Assembly: GCA_016212885.1 (NCBI GenBank)
Contig: JACRDO010000168.1
Span: 45,602-109,601 of the forward strand
Length of the DNA stretch: 64,000 nucleotides
Origin: Elusimicrobiota bacterium
Lineage (GTDB): Bacteria; Elusimicrobiota; Elusimicrobia; UBA1565
Direction: 5' to 3'
The notes beneath the pieces are model-generated. The model ran no database searches, was not told where the DNA came from, and saw only the letters and a list, made by a program, of their open reading frames with translations. The translations under genes and the position numbers were made by a program. Shown piece by piece: positions 57,380 to 64,000 of this stretch. Position 1 is the first letter of the stretch. Each line of letters opens with the position of its first letter.

Positions 57380-58336
57380 CTACGGCGGGGACAAAGGGGC
57401 CCCGAGCTCCGGAAGCCGCCCCGATTCCTCAAGAATGGCTCCAAGCCTCTTGATCTCGGCGTCGAACCTGGAAGAAGAAGCGCGAACGCCGGAGGCCCCC
57501 TCCCATTCTCCCGATACGGAGTCAATCCATGAAATCCTGGTATCCACGCGCGCCATGGCGCCCGCCCCGGGGTTGCAGTCGAACGTGGTGATGGAAGCGA
57601 CCCCGGCGACATTCAAATCCGCGCCAAAAAGAGGGCCTCCGGAGTCCCCGGAACAGATGCTGGATTCACCGCCTATGCTGATTATGCGCTCCGTCACCTT
57701 CCTTACCCCGGTTATCCCCATGTGCTTTACGATGCTCTTTCCCTTGCGCGTCGTTCCGTAGCCGACGATGACCCCCTTCTTGCCCGCCTCGGGATCGGCC
57801 CGGGCCGCGGCGTAAGGCTTTATTCCTTCCGCCTGCCCCGGCGCGAGAAACACCAGGCCCATGTCAACCGCGTCGCGGCCCTCGCCTCCCTGCCACTGGG
57901 GATGCCAAGCCGCGGCAACCGCCCCGCCGGAGATGATCCTTCCGGACCTCGGGTCGTTCGGGTCCGGATTGCCTATTGCGACGCCCGCCCACGTGGTGAT
58001 CTCTTCCGGGTGCTTGCTGTAATCCTTTTTGGAATACGCCGACTTGAGATTCCAAATGCAGTGGCCGGCCGTCAGAACCGTCCGGGAGGAGATGAGAGTC
58101 CCGGTGCAAAGCTTGGAGCGGCCGTCTTCCGTGTAGTTTCTAAACTGCAAAAGGACCACGCCCTCGTACTCCCCGGGGTTCACCTCCCTGGGATTGCCGA
58201 CGATGGCCGGCTCAATTGCCGAAGACTCAAATTCCCAGCTGGGGCCGGTTGCGAGCTCGCCTGCCCGGGCGCTCGGCCTCAAGCCCGGGGCGGACACGCA
58301 GACGCAAAGGCTCAATATGACAGGGGCTTTGGACAT
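57380..58336 (-). CDS. Secreted trypsin-like serine protease (S1 family)
   Basis: Signal peptide MSKAPVILSLCVCVSAPGL; VLTAGHCIWN; AVDMGLVFL; SICSGDSGGPLFG. Confidence 0.94.
   Translation of the reverse strand: MSKAPVILSLCVCVSAPGLRPSARAGELATGPSWEFESSAIEPAIVGNPREVNPGEYEGVVLLQFRNYTEDGRSKLCTGTLISSRTVLTAGHCIWNLKSAYSKKDYSKHPEEITTWAGVAIGNPDPNDPRSGRIISGGAVAAAWHPQWQGGEGRDAVDMGLVFLAPGQAEGIKPYAAARADPEAGKKGVIVGYGTTRKGKSIVKHMGITGVRKVTERIISIGGESSICSGDSGGPLFGADLNVAGVASITTFDCNPGAGAMARVDTRISWIDSVSGEWEGASGVRASSSRFDAEIKRLGAILEESGRLPELGAPLSPP
58272..58332. repeat. Direct repeat segment 1, copy A (61 bp; copy B 60562-60622, 1 mismatch)
   Basis: ctcggcctcaagcccggggcggacacgcagacgcaaaggctcaatatgacaggggctttgg. Confidence 0.95.
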
Positions 58337-58415
58337 ACGCCCTCCCGGAAACTTTTCCACGGCAAACGCCTCTATTTCCTCCTGATATTATGCATAAAAA
58401 CAACGTGGGAACAAA

Positions 58416-58489
58416 CATCACGAATCGCGCAGGAGTTCGCCTCGCTCGATGTGGGCATCTCCCTGCCCCGCGTCACGCCGGGAGTCTAG
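58416..58489. repeat. Direct repeat segment 2, copy A (74 bp; copy B 60625-60698, identical)
   Basis: catcacgaatcgcgcaggagttcgcctcgctcgatgtgggcatctccctgccccgcgtcacgccgggagtctag. Confidence 0.95.
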
Positions 58490-58493
58490 TGGT

Positions 58494-58625
58494 TCATTTC
58501 GGCTCAAGTGATGGATAGAGCCGCTTGAGTTTTATTCGAGCGTCTGCCGTCGTGAACTGCCAATCCACCTTCGCGCCGGTATTATTGCGGTCGCCCTCCC
58601 AGGAGATATTGTGGTTGGAACTCAT
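58494..58625 (-). pseudogene. Transposase C-terminal relic (IS630-like)
   Basis: Reverse strand reads MSSNHNISWEGDRNNTGAKVDWQFTTADARIKLKRLYPSLEPK*; WQFTTADARxKLxxLYP is a tail I associate with IS630-type proteins. Confidence 0.5.
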
Positions 58626-58703
58626 GTCGGATTCGTGTCATGATCGGCCGGTCGCCTGGAAAGTTCGACGAGAGTATTATAACATACCGGCGGAGAAACA
58701 AGT

Positions 58704-59465
58704 ATGCGACATCCTGCGCTGGCGGCCTTGCGCCCGGCGGCGGCCGCCTGTCTGCTTCTATGCCCAGCCGCTGTGCGGGCCGATGACCGCGCGGGGCTCT
58801 CCCGCATCCCCGGCAATCTGCTCCGGTCCGTGCGCGAGGAGGCCCGATGGGAGGGCGCCGGCACGCTCCTCGGCTCGCTCGCGTCGGTCGTGGCCCTCCG
58901 GAACAGCGACAAGGGAGGCTTCGATGGGGACCTCGACGTCGATTTTTCGCAGCACCAGCGCCTCGGCCGGCGCTGGGCGGACGCGGGGGCATGGGCGGGC
59001 GACGGAGCCGTGCTGCTCCTTTTGACAGGGGCCTTCTACGCCTCGGGCCGGCTCCTGCACGACGACAAGGTGCGCGATTTCGGGCAGATGGGCTTCGAGG
59101 CTTTGACTTTGAGCACGGTGCAGACCTACGCCCTCAAGCTGACCGCGCGCAGGGAGAGGCCGGACGGCAGCGACCATTATTCCTTCCCGTCGGGGCACGC
59201 CTCCACCGCGTTCGCCCTGGCCTCCGTGGCGGCGTCCGAGTGGGGCTGGGCGGCCGGGGCGCCGGCCATGGGGCTGGCGGGCTTCATCGGCTTCACCCGC
59301 ATGGAGAAGCGCAAGCACTACCTCAGCGACGTGGTCTTTGGGATGGGCTTGGGCATCGCCTCAGGCCGCGCGGTCTGGAAGGCCCATCACCGCAAGGATC
59401 CGGACCGCGTGTCCGCGGCGCCGGTCCTGTTCCCCGGCGGAGCCGGGCTCGCCGTGAGGTTCTGA
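58704..59465 (+). CDS. PAP2-family phosphatase, secreted
   Basis: Signal peptide; KLTARRERP, FPSGHAST, TRMEKRKHYLSDVVFG triad motifs. Confidence 0.93.
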   Translation: MRHPALAALRPAAAACLLLCPAAVRADDRAGLSRIPGNLLRSVREEARWEGAGTLLGSLASVVALRNSDKGGFDGDLDVDFSQHQRLGRRWADAGAWAGDGAVLLLLTGAFYASGRLLHDDKVRDFGQMGFEALTLSTVQTYALKLTARRERPDGSDHYSFPSGHASTAFALASVAASEWGWAAGAPAMGLAGFIGFTRMEKRKHYLSDVVFGMGLGIASGRAVWKAHHRKDPDRVSAAPVLFPGGAGLAVRF

Positions 59466-59468
59466 GGC

Positions 59469-60437
59469 GTGCTCAGGGCCCTCGTCCTCCTCCTCGTGCT
59501 TCCGGGCCTCTTGGCTGGGCCGTGCATGGCCGGGCCCGCCGCGTCGGAACAGGGCCAGGTCATCGGCGACCACTCCTACGCGCGGCCCCGCTGGCACCAC
59601 TGGCTCACGCGCGTGCCCGGGGACCTCAAGGATTACGCCAAGGAATCCTTCCGCAGGGAGAACGCGCTGGCCATCTCCCTCGTGGCGCTCTCGACCGGCC
59701 TGCTCATCTGGAAGGACCAGTACGTCGTGGACGGCGCCCGGAAGCTGGGCGACCGGCTGCACATCTCCCACTCGGCCAACCAGCGGACCTTCGCTTCCGT
59801 GGACCTCGGCCTGACGACCTTCTATTTCCAAGGGCCCTATGATTCCGGGAGCGCCCTCTATTTCCTGGGAGACGGCTGGATCGACATGTGGTTTGCCGGC
59901 GGGTTCCTGGGATACGGCTGGCTCCGGTCCGACAACCGGGCCCTGCAGACCTCCAGCCAGATCGTCGAGAGCGTCCTGGCCAGCGGGGCCGTGGTGCAGG
60001 TGCTCAAGCACACCACCGGCCGCGAGAGCCCCTTCGTGGCCACCGAGGATGGGGGGAAGTGGACCCCTTTTCCGAACCAGTTCGAATATCACAAGCGCGT
60101 CCCGCATTACGACGCCTTCCCTTCAGGGCACCTCGCCGCGGGAATGGCCGCCATCACGGTCATGGCGGAGAACTATCCCGAGTACCGTTATATCCGTCCG
60201 GTCGGCTATACCCTGATGACCCTGCTCTCCTTCCAGATGCTCAACAACGGCGTGCACTGGGCCAGCGATTACCCCCTCTCGGTCGCGCTGGGCTACGGCT
60301 TCGGGAAGCTGGCGGTGCGCAAGGGACGGAGCTTGAAAAAGCCCGCGAAGGCTGCGCAGGGGGGGATGGACCTGCAGTGGATGCCGGCCGCTTTCCCGGA
60401 CGGGTTCGGCCTCAAAGCGCGGCTGCGGTTCGGATAG
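59469..60437 (+). CDS. PAP2-family phosphatase, secreted, GTG start
   Basis: LKHTTGRESPF, FPSGHLAAGMA, NNGVHWASDYPLSVALGYGFG. Confidence 0.9.
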   Translation: MLRALVLLLVLPGLLAGPCMAGPAASEQGQVIGDHSYARPRWHHWLTRVPGDLKDYAKESFRRENALAISLVALSTGLLIWKDQYVVDGARKLGDRLHISHSANQRTFASVDLGLTTFYFQGPYDSGSALYFLGDGWIDMWFAGGFLGYGWLRSDNRALQTSSQIVESVLASGAVVQVLKHTTGRESPFVATEDGGKWTPFPNQFEYHKRVPHYDAFPSGHLAAGMAAITVMAENYPEYRYIRPVGYTLMTLLSFQMLNNGVHWASDYPLSVALGYGFGKLAVRKGRSLKKPAKAAQGGMDLQWMPAAFPDGFGLKARLRFG

Positions 60438-60561
60438 CCTCCGCCCGTGCTTGATCCGGATGAGTGCCAGATCAATCCCCTGGCGGACTTGTACGATGGA
60501 ATTGATGCCCTCCCCGGCGATGATTTCTCTCCGGCGTAGCTGAACTCGCATACTTGATGCA

Positions 60562-60622
60562 CTCGGCCTCAAGCCCGGGGCGGACACGCAGACGCAAAGG
60601 CTCAATATGACCGGGGCTTTGG
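60562..60622. repeat. Direct repeat segment 1, copy B
   Basis: 60/61 match to 58272-58332. Confidence 0.95.
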
Positions 60623-60624
60623 CT

Positions 60625-60698
60625 CATCACGAATCGCGCAGGAGTTCGCCTCGCTCGATGTGGGCATCTCCCTGCCCCGCGTCACGCCGGGAGTCTAG
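60625..60698. repeat. Direct repeat segment 2, copy B
   Basis: 74/74 match to 58416-58489. Confidence 0.95.
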
Positions 60699-60818
60699 AA
60701 AAGGAGCGACGCGGCCAAGCCGGCGATCAGCGCGGAGGCCAAGCCGAAACCAAGGACGTCCTTCCAGAGCCCTTGATCCTCGATCTCCTTCCGAGCTGGA
60801 GAGGACTTTCAGGCTCTT

Positions 60819-60979
60819 AGGGCTCGCGCAAAAATAACTTCGCATTTTCGGACATCGCCGCATCCCGTCCGGCTGCGTTGCTCGTTGCTTACATGCCGAC
60901 GGGCATGCTCGCTCCTCGCGCCTTGCCGGCCGGGCGCCTCGACGCCCGAAATTTGCGAATTAATTCTTGCGCGAGCCCT
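60819..60979. repeat. About 161-bp fold-back (long imperfect palindrome), MITE/REP-like
   Basis: Termini agggctcgcgcaa / ttgcgcgagccct; nested stem catgcc-gacg-ggcatg lies at the exact midpoint (60892-60907). Confidence 0.78.
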
Positions 60980-61439
60980 TACCAATCCTTGGGCGTCTCA
61001 GGGATCAACATCAGTCTCTCCAGTCTCCCTTCTTCGAATGATTCGCCGAATTCCCGCAGCCAGAACTTGACCTCCCCCAGGAACAAGGCTTCATATTTCG
61101 GGTGGCCGTAATGCGCGTTGTCCTTTGTGATGGACCCGTCCGGATTCTCCAGGGTAGTGCTTCCGGAGAGAGGGCCGTTGATGGGGGTTGCTGGCACATC
61201 TGCGCGGCGATTTTTCCGAGTTTCTCCATCCCCGTGGAGTTCAGCTTCATCGGCCGGTCCGCGACTTCGCGCCATTTATCGTCGAGATAATCCCGCGCCG
61301 AGTAAACAACGTCGCCTTCCCGGGCCATGCTTTCGTCAGGAACCACTATGCCACCCAGGTCGTATGCCGCGGCCGGGACCGCGAACAGCATGCCCGCAAG
61401 CCACGCGCGCGCCACCGATCTCAACAGGATGCTCTTCAT
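60979..61439 (-). pseudogene. Secreted hypothetical protein with a frameshift at a C run
   Basis: MKSILLRSVARAWLAGMLFAVPAAAYDLGGIVVPDESM...KIAAQMCQQ continues in another frame as PINGPLSGSTTLENPDGSITKDNAHYGHPKYEALFLGEVKFWLREFGESFEEGRLERLMLIPETPKDW*. Confidence 0.65.
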
Positions 61440-61638
61440 TGCTTTACCCTCCTGCGGCAGAGCCGCTTTAGCGCCCTGCCGGCTTTCCGTCATAAGTATG
61501 CGGCGCCGGTGTTTGTTTTCAGTTGAGCCTGCGTCAAGCGTCTGTTTGCCTGTCCTGAGGCAGGATCGCGCTTGACCCCGACGCCAGCGCACATGAGAGC
61601 TGCAACATCAAGGGCCTGTTCGAGGGTATCTGGAAGAG

Positions 61639-61675
61639 GCCTTTTTCGACCAGGAGGACGTCAAGGCGCTTCTTT
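61639..61675 (-). pseudogene. tlyA 5-prime-end relic
   Basis: Encodes KKRLDVLLVEKGLFQ versus KKRLDVLLVEKGFFE in intact TlyA; nucleotide similarity gcctttNtcgaccaggaggacgtcNaggcg. Confidence 0.7.
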
Positions 61676-61676
61676 A

Positions 61677-62885
61677 TCAGATCCGCGACAAAAAGCGGCA
61701 TGCCGGAACCGGAATCGCGCCATCCGGCTTTTTGACGCAAGTCTGGGCCGGAAGGCGGCGGACGACCTGGACGGAGAAGGCTGGCCGCAGGCGTTCATGG
61801 AAGTAGCGCAAGGGCGCGGCGATGTCCGTTTCAGAAAGCTTGGCCTCGATCAAGGCGTAAGGCTTTTCGGCCTCGGAGATGAGGAAATCAACCTCCCGCT
61901 TCTCCTTGTCGCGCGCGTAATGGAGCCGGAAATCCCCGAAGCCCCAGTCGTTCCACGCATCGCAAAGTTTGAGCAGATGCAGAGCCAGCAGGTTCTCGAA
62001 CCGCGCGCCGGGGTCCTCGATGGCCGAATAATCGAAGAGGTAGACCTTGGCCTCCCTGCGCAGGGTCCGGGCCAGTCGGCCGGCAAAGGGGCGGATCTCG
62101 AAGAGATAGTAGAGCCGGGCGAGGGATTGGATCCAGCCCCGCATGGTTCCGAAGGCGACGCCGAGGTCTTCGCTCAGCGCGTTCAAGGAGAGCGGGGCTC
62201 CGATGCGCTCGGGAAGGAGCGATACCAGGGATTCCAGCAGTCCGATGTCCCGGATTCTCGTCAAATCTCGAAGGTCCTCCCGCAGGACCAGATGATTGCG
62301 GGACCGGCGCCACCTGCGCAGGCGCCCTTCGCTGCCCGAGAAGAGCGGCTCCGGAAACCCGGTCAGCCGTTCAATCGCAGTCAGGGCCTCCTCGGCCCCC
62401 GAAGGGGCATCTGCGGCCAGGGCTTCTTTCCAGAAGTCTTCGGGCGGGCGCACGCACCCGCGGTCGGGCGCGAGCAGTTCGCCGAGCGTAAAAGGATGCA
62501 GGCGGTAGAGGCCGTAGCGGCCGAAGAGAGAATCCCCGCCGCGCTGGTAGACGTCCAGGCGGCCGCTTCCCGTGACGAGTATTTCGACGTCCCGGCCCGC
62601 GGCGTCATAGAGGCCTTTCAGGAAGCGCTTCCAGCGGGGGTATTTGTGAATCTCGTCGAGGACGATGCGAGGCCCTCCGCGCTCGATCCAGAATCCTTCG
62701 GGATTTTTCAGGATGGCCTTCCGATGGCTTTCAATATCCCAGTTGAAGTAGCCGCCGGGAGAGCGCGCTACACTGAGGAGATGCTTGGCCAGCGTGGTCT
62801 TGCCCGCCTGCCGCGGGCCGGCGATGAAGGCCATCTTCTTCTCTTCCGCGAGGAACCGCAGGATTTCCGGAGACAGGCAGCGCAT
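61677..62885 (-). CDS. AAA ATPase with DUF4143 domain
   Basis: KKMAFIAGPRQAGKTTLAKHLLS; IVLDEIHKYPRWKRFLKGLYD; ILVTGSGRLDVYQRGGDSLFGRY; EVDFLISEAEKPYALIEAKLS. Confidence 0.93.
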   Translation of the reverse strand: MRCLSPEILRFLAEEKKMAFIAGPRQAGKTTLAKHLLSVARSPGGYFNWDIESHRKAILKNPEGFWIERGGPRIVLDEIHKYPRWKRFLKGLYDAAGRDVEILVTGSGRLDVYQRGGDSLFGRYGLYRLHPFTLGELLAPDRGCVRPPEDFWKEALAADAPSGAEEALTAIERLTGFPEPLFSGSEGRLRRWRRSRNHLVLREDLRDLTRIRDIGLLESLVSLLPERIGAPLSLNALSEDLGVAFGTMRGWIQSLARLYYLFEIRPFAGRLARTLRREAKVYLFDYSAIEDPGARFENLLALHLLKLCDAWNDWGFGDFRLHYARDKEKREVDFLISEAEKPYALIEAKLSETDIAAPLRYFHERLRPAFSVQVVRRLPAQTCVKKPDGAIPVPACRFLSRI

Positions 62886-62908
62886 GCCGATAGTTTAGCA
62901 TATGACTG

Positions 62909-62930
62909 AAAAAAAGTCATGACCTTTTTT
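62909..62930. repeat. Palindrome aaaaaaagtcatgacctttttt upstream of the DUF4143 ATPase
   Basis: 23/25 identity (with flanking ctg) to the element at 52291-52315. Confidence 0.85.
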
Positions 62931-62976
62931 CATGAATATGAGGACCATGGGACGCACGATCCTTTATCTATGCTTG

Positions 62977-63146
62977 GCCGGCGTTCGCCCTGTCTTTAGA
63001 CGAGATCTTCCGAAGGCAGCTCACGGCCGATGAGAGGGAGACAGGCCGAAATCGACGACTACATGGAGGTCGGCGAGCCCATGGAAGTCGCGCGCGAGAA
63101 CGCGCGGATCTACGAAAAGCTCCTCACAAGCTTCGAGTTCCTGTAA
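62977..63146 (+). pseudogene. Chimeric relic: 5-prime part of the 55490 gene joined to the 3-prime end of the 56774 gene
   Basis: ccggcgttcgccctgtctttagacgag-tcttccgaaggcagctcacggccga-gagaggga followed by ggccgaaatcgacga-tacatgga...ttcctgtaa. Confidence 0.85.
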
Positions 63147-63853
63147 ATCGCGGATGTCGGCGATCCAGGGCCGTCATGTGAGGGCCGTGGGATCAGCGGT
63201 TCTGTAACGAGGCTTCGCCTCAGACCGACGAGTCATGCTGTCCCGCAGCCATATCGCGTACCGGCCAGAAGTGGCGAGGTCGCGCCAAATCCGACGACCA
63301 TATACCGCCCTGTTGCTGCGCCGCGTAAGCTTTTGGTGATGCTTACTTTTGGATGGCGACCTGCGCAACGAAAAGTGTCGAAAATATAAGCATTTATTAT
63401 GCTTGGACTTTCAGCGTTGAAGGTAAAATTTGAAAAAAGGCCGATATTTCCAGTAGATATTTGTCTCGAAGTCGCCATCGGCCCGAAAGGTTTCGATGAT
63501 GCCCGTGCGCGCTCGTCGAGGAAGCTGCTTCCCGAACCCCAGAACACGCCTTTGCCCCGACGGAGGATATGGGATTACCGAATGCATACTCATTCCCGGA
63601 AGCGACCTGCTGGGAACTCGGAAGGGACCACATGTGAAGGTTCCCGACCCGGCTTCCCGAACTTCCATACGGGGTAGGTTTGGGATGTACCAGACCAAAC
63701 ATTTTCATGGCTCAAAAACTGTTGGCGAATTCACTGCCGCGAATACTAAAGCCTATGCGCCCGATCGACAAACCTTTCGGCTGTTTGCACATGCAGGTAG
63801 ATTATACCAACGAGGGCGCGTGTTCCTATGTATAATCTCCCGCGGGAGGGCAG

Positions 63854-64000
63854 ATGAGAGAAATCAGCCGGGTGTTCTGGGTGGTGGTTTTGGCCGCGGG
63901 CTTCTGCGGCTGCGCCAGCCAGAGGATGAGGTGCATGCCGAGGGAGACGGAGGAGGAGTGCAAGGGGAGGATTAGGTGCCCGGCGGAGTGGACGATGGAG
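63854..64000 (+). CDS. Short secreted/lipoprotein-like ORF, partial (runs off window end)
   Basis: MREISRVFWVVVLAAGFCGCASQRMRCMPRETEEECKGRIRCPAEWTME, preceded by ggagggcag. Confidence 0.45.
   Translation, partial: MREISRVFWVVVLAAGFCGCASQRMRCMPRETEEECKGRIRCPAEWTME

Noticed and set aside
1-64000. CRISPR array, tRNA, rRNA or prophage
   Set aside because: Looked for regularly spaced repeats, tRNA-like cloverleaf ends and structural phage genes; none recognised by eye. A tool search would be needed to exclude them formally

Overview
High-GC bacterial chromosomal window; gene content and style suggest a divergent Gram-negative lineage, but I do not assign a taxon. About 1-46 kb is a large surface-polysaccharide (O-antigen/capsule) locus. 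It holds glycosyltransferases, a Wzx-type flippase, an LIC12162-family transferase, NeuB/NeuA-type enzymes, a GDP-heptose cassette (SIS isomerase, GHMP kinase, nucleotidyltransferase-HAD fusion, 4,6-dehydratase, C-methyltransferase, RmlC-like, reductase), CDP-sugar genes rfbF/rfbG/rfbH, a four-gene NeuB-SAF-cupin / AraD-like / TPP-enzyme / HAD cassette, two FkbM methyltransferases and five radical-SAM proteins. About 46-64 kb is accessory and partly decayed: two DUF4143 ATPases, one DUF234-type ATPase, GtrA, a SNF2 helicase coupled to a zinc-ribbon protein, TlyA, an AbiEi/AbiEii pair, an S1 protease, two PAP2 phosphatases, and several gene relics that duplicate pieces of the 52-58 kb segment. 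The main candidates for follow-up are the NeuB-cupin/AraD/TPP/HAD cassette, the SNF2/zinc-ribbon pair, the fold-back element at 60819-60979, and the duplicated-and-decayed 60.5-63.2 kb segment. No CRISPR array, rRNA or tRNA was recognised. All family calls are from reading motifs; no database search was run.
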